Below the pieces are notes generated by a model. That model was not told the DNA's origin. It did no database searches and saw only the letters and a program-made list of their open reading frames with translations. The position numbers were made by a program, and so were the translations under genes. Positions 37,103 through 44,101 of a stretch of 64,000 nt of DNA are shown here, piece by piece; positions within the stretch are counted from its first letter, which is position 1, and every line of letters begins with the position of its first letter. Source of the stretch: Nocardioides cavernaquae (GTDB lineage Bacteria; Actinomycetota; Actinomycetes; Propionibacteriales; Nocardioidaceae); assembly GCF_003600895.1 (NCBI RefSeq), contig NZ_QYRP01000002.1, forward strand, positions 3,100,001 through 3,164,000, read 5' to 3'.

Positions 37103-37261
37103 TCAGACCTGCCCGGGCCCGTCCGGCTCCTGCGTGGTGCGCTCGTCGAGGTCCTCGACGAGCTCCTGACCGCGCTCGCGGTCGCGGAACGCGGCCCACA
37201 ACAGGCCCAGCCCGATGAAGGCGGCGACGAGAATTCCAGCGGTGACGATGATCCAGGTCAT
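37103..37261 (-). CDS. Small single-helix membrane protein (52 residues)
   Basis: ATG at 37261, TGA at 37103. The product starts with a membrane helix (TWIIVTAGILVAAFIGLGLL) followed by a charged cytosolic tail (FRDRERGQELVEDLDER, TTQEPDGPGQV). No strong ribosome-binding site. Coding bias and the helix support a real gene, though moderately. It is the first of three small minus-strand genes, divergent from the SigB-like gene. Confidence 0.55.
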   Translation of the reverse strand: MTWIIVTAGILVAAFIGLGLLWAAFRDRERGQELVEDLDERTTQEPDGPGQV

Positions 37262-37401
37262 GGCTGTCAGGTACCCGGAACCCTGAGTTTCATGCCGCCC
37301 TTGGCACTCGCGTCCGGAAAGCGCTACGGTCGAATGGCAGTCAAGGTGTCACCGCCTGCTTGAGACGAAGGCAGGCCCGCACTAGTCCCCCAGGGGTCGA
37401 C

Positions 37402-38223
37402 ATGCGAAGCAACACCACCATCAGCACTGCCCTTCCCGCCCGCCTCATCCGTAGGCAGCGCACACGGGCACTTCTCCACGAGATCAGCGAGACGACGTCG
37501 ATCGAGGCTCGTGAAGCAGCGATCGACGAGGCCATCCGCATCAACATGGACGTCGCGCGCACGCTCGCGGCGCCGTACCGCGGCCGAGGCATCCCGTCCG
37601 AGGACCTGGAACAGGTCGCGTACACCGCGTTGGTGCGCGCGGTCCGGGGCTACAAGCCCGGGCTCGCGGGCGACTTCCTGGCGTACGCCGTGCCGACGAT
37701 CCGGGGGGAGGTGAAGAAGCACTTCCGTGATCACGGCTGGACAGTGCGTCCCCCGCGCCGGATCCAGGACCTCCAGGCTGCGGCCGCGCGGACGCGCGCC
37801 GAGCTCGAACAGGAGTCCGGAGTCACCCCCGACCTGTCGACGCTGGCGGCGGCGATGGGCGAGCCCAGGGCCGAGGTCGAGGAGGCCCTCGCGGCCGATG
37901 GCTGTTTCCGTCCGTCGTCACTGGACCGACCGCTCGGCCCCGAGTCGACGACCACCATTGGCGAGACGATTCCGGTCACCGAGGACGGGTTCGAAGCAGC
38001 AGAGGCCCGGGCGATGCTCGCTCATGCCATGCGGCGGCTGGAGCGTCGTGACCGGCGCATCCTGCAGCTGCGCTTCTTCGACGGCCTCACCCAGCAGGAG
38101 ATCGGCGAAGAGATCGGCGTGACGCAGATGCAGGTGTCTCGGCTGCTGACCCGCATCCTGCGTGACCTGCGCTCCGATCTCGTCGACACGTGCATCACTC
38201 GCCCGATGCAGAAGACCGGCTGA
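37402..38223 (+). CDS. SigB/SigF-type alternative sigma factor
   Basis: 273 residues. Group 3 sigma with region 2 (EDLEQVAYTALVRAVRGYKP, FLAYAVPTIRGEVKKHFRDH), region 3 (ELEQESGVTPDLSTLAAAMG) and region 4 (DRRILQLRFFDGLTQQEIGE, GVTQMQVSRLLTRILRDLR). The ATG at 37402 has AGGGG upstream. Such sigma factors drive general stress, osmotic or developmental regulons and are held by RsbW-like anti-sigma kinases; a STAS antagonist and a PP2C-HATPase protein are encoded 1 kb downstream on the other strand. Confidence 0.93.
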   Translation: MRSNTTISTALPARLIRRQRTRALLHEISETTSIEAREAAIDEAIRINMDVARTLAAPYRGRGIPSEDLEQVAYTALVRAVRGYKPGLAGDFLAYAVPTIRGEVKKHFRDHGWTVRPPRRIQDLQAAAARTRAELEQESGVTPDLSTLAAAMGEPRAEVEEALAADGCFRPSSLDRPLGPESTTTIGETIPVTEDGFEAAEARAMLAHAMRRLERRDRRILQLRFFDGLTQQEIGEEIGVTQMQVSRLLTRILRDLRSDLVDTCITRPMQKTG

Positions 38224-38253
38224 TGGCCGGGTTCCCGTTCCAGGAGGTGCGCC

Positions 38254-38439
38254 ATGTACGTCGGTCTCGGCATCGTGCTTGCCACCATCGGTCTGATCGC
38301 GCTGGCGATCAGCGGAGTGAGCCCGTGGATCGGCGCCGCGCTGATCCTGCTCGGCGCGCTCGCCCTGATCGCGGCGGAGCTGCTCCCCGACCCGCTCCGC
38401 CGGCTGTCCCGGCGCAACGACATCCCGACGCTGGGCTGA
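38254..38439 (+). CDS. Tiny two-helix membrane protein (61 residues)
   Basis: ATG at 38254 with AGGAGGTG seven bases upstream. Helices: GLGIVLATIGLIALAISGV and IGAALILLGALALIAAELL, then the basic tail LPDPLRRLSRRNDIPTLG. It follows the sigma gene by 30 bases and is likely co-transcribed. Similar in design to the GPGG protein nearby. Function unknown. Confidence 0.75.
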   Translation: MYVGLGIVLATIGLIALAISGVSPWIGAALILLGALALIAAELLPDPLRRLSRRNDIPTLG

Positions 38440-38446
38440 CGGGCCC

Positions 38447-38452
38447 TACGAT
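38447..38452 (+). promoter_or_regulatory. Candidate leaderless -10 box of the methyltransferase gene
   Basis: TACGAT ends six bases before the GTG at 38459; no Shine-Dalgarno sequence between. Same spacing as the other leaderless candidates here. Confidence 0.42.
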
Positions 38453-38458
38453 CGCGGG

Positions 38459-39061
38459 GTGAGCGACGAACGGGACCGTGCCTCCGCGCGTGCGTTCTTC
38501 GCCGAGCGCGCCGCCGACTGGGAGGAGCGCTTCCCCGACGACGGCCCGAAGTACGCCGAGGCGGTCGCTGCGCTGTCACTCGCTGCTGGCGCAACCGTCG
38601 TCGACCTCGCCTGCGGGACCGGGCGCGCCCTCCCGTTGCTGCGCGAAGCTGTCGGCCCCTCCGGCGTGGTCGTGGCTGTCGACTACGTGCCCGAGATGCT
38701 CGGTGAAGCCGCTCGGCGCGGGCGCGATCGCCTGGCCTCATTGGTGATCGCCGATGCGATGGCCCTCCCCCTGGCATCAGGGAGCGTTGATGCGGTGTTC
38801 GCTGCCGGGCTGATCTCGCACCTGCCTGCGCCGCTCGAGGCTCTGGCCGGCATGGCCCGGGTCTGCCGGCCCGGCGGACGGCTGGCGATCTTCCACCCGA
38901 TCGGACGTGCCGCACTCGCGGCCCGTCACGGACGCACCCTCACCGGCGACGAGCTCCACGCGCCCGCCAACATCGTGCCCGGACTTGCGTCCGTCGGCTG
39001 GCAGGCTGATCTCGTCGACGACGCCGACGATCGCTACCTGGTAGTCGCCACGCGCCTGTGA
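38459..39061 (+). CDS. Class I SAM-dependent methyltransferase
   Basis: 200 residues. Motif I TVVDLACGTGRALPLL (about 47-62), motif II-like VVVAVDYVPEMLGEAARRGR, and post-motif GLISHLPAPLEALAGMARVC followed by RPGGRLAIFHPIGRAA. This is the UbiE/Methyltransf_11 pattern. Substrate unknown. The GTG start at 38459 is supported by the upstream TACGAT box. Confidence 0.85.
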   Translation: MSDERDRASARAFFAERAADWEERFPDDGPKYAEAVAALSLAAGATVVDLACGTGRALPLLREAVGPSGVVVAVDYVPEMLGEAARRGRDRLASLVIADAMALPLASGSVDAVFAAGLISHLPAPLEALAGMARVCRPGGRLAIFHPIGRAALAARHGRTLTGDELHAPANIVPGLASVGWQADLVDDADDRYLVVATRL

Positions 39062-39083
39062 AGACGCCTGAGGTCCGGCTTCT

Positions 39084-39416
39084 CTAGCCGTCGAGCGACT
39101 CGTGGAGCGGGATCACGTCGGAGATCCGGGTCAGCTCGAGCACCCGACGGATGGGCGAGGCCAGTGGCACCACCAGGCGCAGCTCCTGCCGGCTGTAGCC
39201 GATCCGCTCGTGCAGCCGGAACAGCATCGAGATCCCGGAGCTGTCCAGGAACGTGACGCCGCTCAGGTCGACGACGATCGCCGTGGCCCCGCTGCGGACG
39301 GCTTCGCCGATCGACTCCAGCACGTCGTGTGCGTTCGACAGGTCGATCTCGCCACTGACCCGCACGACCCGCACGTTGTCCAGGTCCGCTGCCTCGACCT
39401 CCGCCAGCTCGTTCAT
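39084..39416 (-). CDS. STAS-domain anti-sigma factor antagonist
   Basis: 110 residues. Single STAS domain (RsbV/SpoIIAA-like) with the phosphorylatable Ser in VTFLDSSGISMLFRL. Its ATG overlaps the stop codon of the upstream MASE1-PP2C-HATPase gene (ATGA). In partner-switching systems the unphosphorylated protein sequesters the anti-sigma kinase and frees sigma. The kinase (HATPase) and phosphatase (PP2C) domains are both in the coupled gene, and the likely sigma is the SigB-like factor at 37.4 kb. Confidence 0.92.
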   Translation of the reverse strand: MNELAEVEAADLDNVRVVRVSGEIDLSNAHDVLESIGEAVRSGATAIVVDLSGVTFLDSSGISMLFRLHERIGYSRQELRLVVPLASPIRRVLELTRISDVIPLHESLDG

Positions 39417-41494
39417 GGCCCGCCTCCGATCCCCACTGCTCGACGCATCACGACCTGGGTGCCCTTCTTGCGAGCGCGGACATCGACGCTGTCCATCAGC
39501 GCCCGGGTGAGGTCGAGTCCCCAGCCACCGCCACGGTCCGCCTCGGGTCGCCAGGTCCCGTAGTCGCGGACAGCGATCTCCACCGAACCGCCCACCATCC
39601 GCAGGTCGACCTCCAGCGGCCCCGGCGCCGCGCCGTACGCATGCTCGACGACGTTGTTGCAGGCCTCGCCGCAGGCCACCAGGATCTCCTCAGCGATCGA
39701 GTGGCTGACTCCGAGGTCCCGCAGCCAGTGACGGCAGGCGCTGCGGATCTGGACCAGGACCTGCGGCTCGGCGAGCACGTCGATGTGCAGCGGGCTGCCG
39801 TCGGAGTGCGCGGTCCGGAGGACCAGCAGGGCGACGTCATCCTCGACGGGTCCCTGGTCGAGCAGCGAGCCGAGGAGCACGTCGCACAGCTCGTCGAGGT
39901 CGGTGTCACCCAGTGTCAGGGACAACGCCTGCAGGCGGTCGAGGCCATCCTGGATCGACACCCCGCGGCGTTCGATGAGGCCGTCGGTGTAGAGCAGGAG
40001 CGTGGTGCCGGGTGCGAGCTCGACGCTCGACTCGCCATGCGTGCCGGCCGTGGAGACGCCGAGGGGCGGCGACGTCGCCTCGCCGAGGTACGCCGCGTCC
40101 CCGGCGCTGACGCGGAGGGCGGGCGGATGGCCGGCGTTCGCGAAGGTGAGGATCCGTGAGTCCGGGTCGAAGACGAGGTAGAGCAGCGTCGTCATCGTCG
40201 CCGCCGGCGGCTGCGACGCGAGCTGGTGCAGCCGTGCCATCACCGACGCCGGGGCGGAGTCCTGCAGCGCGTAGGCACGCACCGCCATCCGGAGCTGGCC
40301 CATGGTTGCTGCGGCCGCGAGCCCGTGTCCGGCGACGTCACCGATCGCCAGCCCGATCAAGCCCTGGGGCAGCTGCACCACGTCGTACCAGTCACCGCCC
40401 ACCTGCATGTCCGACGATGCCGGGATGTAGCGGGCGGCGATCCCGACACCGGGGATCGCGGGCAGGTGCCCCGGGAGCAGCGTCCGCTGAAGCGTCACCG
40501 CGATCTCGTGCTCACGCTCGGAGCGCGCTGCTTCCTTGCTCAGCTCCACCAGCGCGTCGGAGCGGCCCTGGGTCTCGTAACGCACGCGATCCTCGAGCGC
40601 CCGCGCCGTCTGCTCCAGCACCTCGGCGGTCCGGATCCGCTCGCTGACAAGGGCAGCGAGGAAGAACGACGTGAGCGCGACACATGCGTTGAACCCTTGC
40701 AGCGTCAGCATCTGCTCGAACAGGCTGCCCGGCGCGAACAGGGCCGAATCATGGGTCACCGACCAGGTGATCGCGACAGAGGCCACCAGCGCTGCCGGCG
40801 CCGCCCCACGCAGCTGGAGCCGCCACGCCGCCCACCCGAGGATCGGGAGCACCGGGAACAGGACGGGGATGTCGGCGCGCATGCCGACGAGGGCGACCCC
40901 GGCAACACAGACGGCCACGACAACCGCCTCGACCCACTGCCCCACGTGCCAGCGCGGCAGCTCCCGGAACAGCGGAATCGCCAGGAAGAACGGAGCGACC
41001 AGGATCACGCCCATCGTGTCCCCGGTCCACCACACGGCCCACGCCTCCACGAAGCTGTTGGCGTCGATCGCCCCCGAGACGACAAGGGTCACGGCGCCGA
41101 TCGTGGCGCTGACCAGCATGCTCACGAGCGCGACGACGACGATCAGGTGCGCGTCCCGCTGCCGGTCGAGCTGCCTGCGGAAGCCGAACCGCTCCAGCAG
41201 CACCACGGCGACGTACGGCGCCAGCACGTTGCCGACCGCGGTCGTCCCCGCAGCCAGGGCGTTCTCGCTGATCGGCAGGTTGACCAGGAACGCAGCCGCG
41301 GCCACCGCCGGCCACATCGACCGACCCAGCAGCACGAACGCCGCCACCGCGATGCCTGTCGGCGGCCACAGCGGAGTGACGTTGTGCTCGACCAGTGACA
41401 GCCGAAGGCCCAGGCGGGCGCCGACGTAGTAGGCAATGCCGACCGCGAGCAACAGTCCCGCCCGTCGCGCCAACCCGTCGACCGCATCAGGCAT
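39413..41494 (-). CDS. MASE1-PP2C (SpoIIE)-HATPase partner-switching regulator
   Basis: 693 residues. N-terminal MASE1 membrane sensor with about eight helices (1-300: YYVGARLGLRLSLVEHNVTP, LWPPTGIAVAAFVLLG), a short coiled coil (310-345), SpoIIE-type PP2C phosphatase (about 345-560: ARYIPASSDMQVGGDWYDVV, GDVAGHGLAAAATMGQLRM, FANAGHPP, LLLYTDGLIERRG) and a C-terminal HATPase kinase domain (about 575-690: ACGEACNNVVEHAYG, WGLDLTRALMDSV). It combines sensing, dephosphorylation of the STAS antagonist and anti-sigma kinase activity in one membrane protein. Coupled to the STAS gene. Confidence 0.93.
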   Translation of the reverse strand: MPDAVDGLARRAGLLLAVGIAYYVGARLGLRLSLVEHNVTPLWPPTGIAVAAFVLLGRSMWPAVAAAAFLVNLPISENALAAGTTAVGNVLAPYVAVVLLERFGFRRQLDRQRDAHLIVVVALVSMLVSATIGAVTLVVSGAIDANSFVEAWAVWWTGDTMGVILVAPFFLAIPLFRELPRWHVGQWVEAVVVAVCVAGVALVGMRADIPVLFPVLPILGWAAWRLQLRGAAPAALVASVAITWSVTHDSALFAPGSLFEQMLTLQGFNACVALTSFFLAALVSERIRTAEVLEQTARALEDRVRYETQGRSDALVELSKEAARSEREHEIAVTLQRTLLPGHLPAIPGVGIAARYIPASSDMQVGGDWYDVVQLPQGLIGLAIGDVAGHGLAAAATMGQLRMAVRAYALQDSAPASVMARLHQLASQPPAATMTTLLYLVFDPDSRILTFANAGHPPALRVSAGDAAYLGEATSPPLGVSTAGTHGESSVELAPGTTLLLYTDGLIERRGVSIQDGLDRLQALSLTLGDTDLDELCDVLLGSLLDQGPVEDDVALLVLRTAHSDGSPLHIDVLAEPQVLVQIRSACRHWLRDLGVSHSIAEEILVACGEACNNVVEHAYGAAPGPLEVDLRMVGGSVEIAVRDYGTWRPEADRGGGWGLDLTRALMDSVDVRARKKGTQVVMRRAVGIGGGP

Positions 41495-41568
41495 TTGCCC
41501 AGAATGCCCGAGTCACGCAGCAGCAGTGCCCGGTTCGGCGGAACTCAGCGAGTTTCACCGCGTCGGCG

Positions 41569-42036
41569 TCACGAACCGACGTTCCCTCTCCTGATCGGCA
41601 CCTGAACGCTGCGGCTCCGGGAGTCCGTCCAGCTCAACGTCAGCACGAACCGGCGCTCGTCGCTCCGCGCGAGGCCGTCCTCCCCCAACGCCCACGGGAT
41701 CGGGTAGCGGGCACCGGGGTCGAGCTGCGCCAGCGGGAGCTCACCCGGCGCGACGTCGGTCAGGCGAAGCGTTTCCGCCTCCTCCCCATCCATGAAGTGG
41801 ACCTCCACATCGACGAGCCGGGCACGGGCCGGGCCCCTGTTCCACAGGACCAGGTGGTAGCCCACCGACACGTCATCGCACCCGTCGACGCTGATGTAGG
41901 CCCGCGCCGGGAGCCAGTGCAGGAACGCCGTGACATCCGCTCGACGCAGAGAGATCCAGCGCCAGCTCAGCGTGAAGATGGCGGTGCCCACCGAAACGAT
42001 CAGCGCGGACAAGGCGATCCAGTCGCTCGTGACCAT
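41569..42036 (-). CDS. Hypothetical single-pass membrane protein
   Basis: 155 residues. N-terminal helix (WIALSALIVSVGTAIFTLSW), then a mixed beta domain (YHLVLWNRGPARARLVDVEV, ERRFVLTLSWTDSRSRSVQV) that looks like an immunoglobulin-type sandwich. I do not recognise a family. Start ATG at 42036. It lies between the PP2C regulator and the response regulator, on the same strand but with gaps of about 75-95 bases on each side, so it is probably a separate unit. Confidence 0.65.
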   Translation of the reverse strand: MVTSDWIALSALIVSVGTAIFTLSWRWISLRRADVTAFLHWLPARAYISVDGCDDVSVGYHLVLWNRGPARARLVDVEVHFMDGEEAETLRLTDVAPGELPLAQLDPGARYPIPWALGEDGLARSDERRFVLTLSWTDSRSRSVQVPIRRGNVGS

Positions 42037-42131
42037 CCCTCAGCAAAGCGCGTGAACGCACACGGAGGCAATCCTCTCGGCGCCACATCCAGCGTGCGAG
42101 CTGCGTGGACGCGACCGGAGGTCAGCCAGCC

Positions 42132-42824
42132 CTATCCCTTGACGCGCCTGGTCTCGTAGGCCCACATCGCGACCTCGACGCGGTTGCGGGCACCGAGCTT
42201 GTTCATCAGCGCGGCGACGTGGGTCTTCACCGTGCTCAGGGTGATGTGCAGCTCGTCGGCGATCTCGGCGTTGGTGCGACCGCGGGCGACGGTGAGCAGC
42301 ACCTCTTCCTCGCGTTCGGTGAGCGGCTCGATCGGCTGGGTCGGCGGGGAGGTCCGCTCCAGGCCAGCCAGCGTGGTGAGCAGGCGGCGGGTGATGTCGG
42401 GCGAGATGAGCGCGTCGCCGTTCGCGGCTGCGTGGATCGCCTGGACCAGCAGCTCGGGCCCGGCGTCCTTGAGGAGGAAGCCTCGGGCGCCGGCCTTGAG
42501 GGCGCCGTGGACGTACTCGTCGAGATCGAAGGTCGTGATGATCACGACGGCCAGGGGGTTCTCGACGCTTGGGCCAGCGAGCTGGCGGGTGGCCTCGACG
42601 CCGTCGATGCCGGGCATCCGGATGTCGAAGAGGCAGACGTCGGGACGCAGCTCGCGCGCCACGGCCACCGCCTCGAGGCCGTCCGTTGCCTCGCCGACGA
42701 CCTCGATCCCGGGCTGCGCATTGAGGATCATGGTGAGCCCGGTCCGGACCAGGAGCTGGTCGTCGGCGACCACCACCCGGATGGTCCCCTCGCTGGTCCC
42801 CTCGCTGGTCCCTTCGCTGGTCAC
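42132..42824 (-). CDS. NarL/LuxR-type response regulator
   Basis: 230 residues. Receiver domain from about 15 with VVVADDQLLVRTGL, phospho-acceptor Asp in CLFDIRMPG and Lys in GFLLKDAGPEL; C-terminal LuxR HTH (LTEREEEVLLTVARGRTNAE, LHITLSTVKTHVAALMNKLG). The first 13 residues are a TSEG triplicate encoded by a 12-base repeat. GTG start at 42824 has GGGAGGTG upstream and overlaps the histidine-kinase stop (GTGA). The pair is divergent from an MMPL transporter gene, the likely target. Confidence 0.93.
   Translation of the reverse strand: MTSEGTSEGTSEGTIRVVVADDQLLVRTGLTMILNAQPGIEVVGEATDGLEAVAVARELRPDVCLFDIRMPGIDGVEATRQLAGPSVENPLAVVIITTFDLDEYVHGALKAGARGFLLKDAGPELLVQAIHAAANGDALISPDITRRLLTTLAGLERTSPPTQPIEPLTEREEEVLLTVARGRTNAEIADELHITLSTVKTHVAALMNKLGARNRVEVAMWAYETRRVKG
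42783..42818 (-). repeat. 12-base tandem repeat in the response-regulator start region
   Basis: Three copies of a 12-base unit (GGTCCCCTCGCT on the plus strand, one C-to-T change) encode the TSEG repeats just after the GTG start. The repeated units also lie close to the ribosome-binding site, so unit changes would alter the N-terminus without a frameshift. Confidence 0.75.
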
Positions 42825-43969
42825 TGCGGCACCTCCCGCGGGAGAGTCGCCTCGACGGTCCAGCCGCCGGCCGGGTCAGGTCCGGCCTGACAGGCCCCGC
42901 CGAGCAGCTTGGCCCGTTCCGCCATGCCGAGCAGGCCGTAGCCCACGCTGGTCGCGGGGCGGGCTGCCTCTCCGTCGTCGTGCACACGCAACCGTATGAC
43001 GCCGGGGTCGCCGGTGACCTCCACGGTGACCGCCGTGGCGTTCAGCGAATGCCGGATCGCGTTGGTGACCGCCTCCTGACAGATCCGGTAGACCGCCATC
43101 TCCACCGGTTGCGGCAGGCCCGCGAGGTCGCCGCCGCGGTGCACCTGCACCACGGGGCTCATCCGGGCCAGCTCGTCCAGGTCTCCGATGCCCCGCTGCG
43201 GCGCGTAGTCGGCCGCCTCGCCGGCGCCCGCCTCACCATGGCGAAGCACCCGGACCATCGTGCGCATCTCGTACAACGTCCGCGACGCCTCCGCCTCGAT
43301 CACTGCCAGCGCCTCGAGGGCCGCAGCCGGGTCGGTGGCTGCCACCGCCCGCCCCGCCTGGGCCTGGATCGCGATGGCCGACACGTGGTGCGCGACGGTG
43401 TCGTGCAGCTCGCGGGCGAGCTCACCGCGCTCGAGCGTCCGGACCTGCTCCACCTCGCGCCGGCGCGCCACCGCGCGGTAGCGCATCGCGGCCCCGAGGG
43501 CGAAGGAGGCGACCAGCACGGTGATGCCGCCGATCACCTCACCGAAGGGGGTCTCGGTGGTCGCGAGAGACAGGGTCGCGGGGACGGCGACGATCGCCGT
43601 CCCGACCAGCGCCTCGGGCCCGGAAGCCCAGCGGTACAAGGCGTAGGGCAGCAGCAGGACGCTGGCCATGGCGTACAACCCCACATCGGGGTTGTCGTCG
43701 ACGACCGCGGGGATGTGCAGCACCATCCCGCCGCCGAAGCCGACCGCGGTCGCCAGCAGTGGATGGGTACGCCGCCAGAGCAGGGCCGGGATCACCAGAA
43801 GCGCGACCACGGTGGCCAGGGGGCGCCACGGCACGTCGTCGCGGAAGAGAGCCTCGCCCGCGGCCGTGACCAGCAAGGCGCCCACCAGGACCCAGTCCCG
43901 CCACACCCGCGCTGGCGGGTCCGGGGCACGGGGCTCGGCAAGGATCGAGCGGATGAGGGCGGCGAACAC
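42821..43969 (-). CDS. Sensor histidine kinase, NarL-partner (HisKA_3) type
   Basis: 382 residues. Five or six N-terminal helices (about 25-165), then the dimerisation/phosphotransfer motif ELARELHDTVAHHVSAIAIQ with the phospho-accepting His, and HATPase with ICQEAVTNAIRHSLNATAV (N box) and VGYGLLGMAERAKLLGGACQ (G box). GTG start at 43969; TAGGGT lies six bases upstream. Stop overlaps the response regulator start. It senses an unknown envelope or membrane signal. Confidence 0.92.
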   Translation of the reverse strand: MFAALIRSILAEPRAPDPPARVWRDWVLVGALLVTAAGEALFRDDVPWRPLATVVALLVIPALLWRRTHPLLATAVGFGGGMVLHIPAVVDDNPDVGLYAMASVLLLPYALYRWASGPEALVGTAIVAVPATLSLATTETPFGEVIGGITVLVASFALGAAMRYRAVARRREVEQVRTLERGELARELHDTVAHHVSAIAIQAQAGRAVAATDPAAALEALAVIEAEASRTLYEMRTMVRVLRHGEAGAGEAADYAPQRGIGDLDELARMSPVVQVHRGGDLAGLPQPVEMAVYRICQEAVTNAIRHSLNATAVTVEVTGDPGVIRLRVHDDGEAARPATSVGYGLLGMAERAKLLGGACQAGPDPAGGWTVEATLPREVPQ

Positions 43970-43975
43970 CTCTCC

Positions 43976-43981
43976 ACCCTA
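43976..43981 (-). promoter_or_regulatory. Candidate leaderless -10 box of the histidine-kinase gene
   Basis: TAGGGT on the minus strand ends six bases before the GTG at 43969. The intervening GGAGAG could also serve as a close ribosome-binding site. Located in the 132-base divergent region with the MMPL gene. Confidence 0.4.
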
Positions 43982-44101
43982 GAGAGCGGACGCGCTCGTC
44001 GTACGGGGCACAAGCATGAGTCGCTTCTCGTCCTTTCGGCCGAGGAGTCCCCCACTCCTGCGCCCGATGTACGCCGCGCGCCGCCGCGCCACCGTGGAGG
44101 C

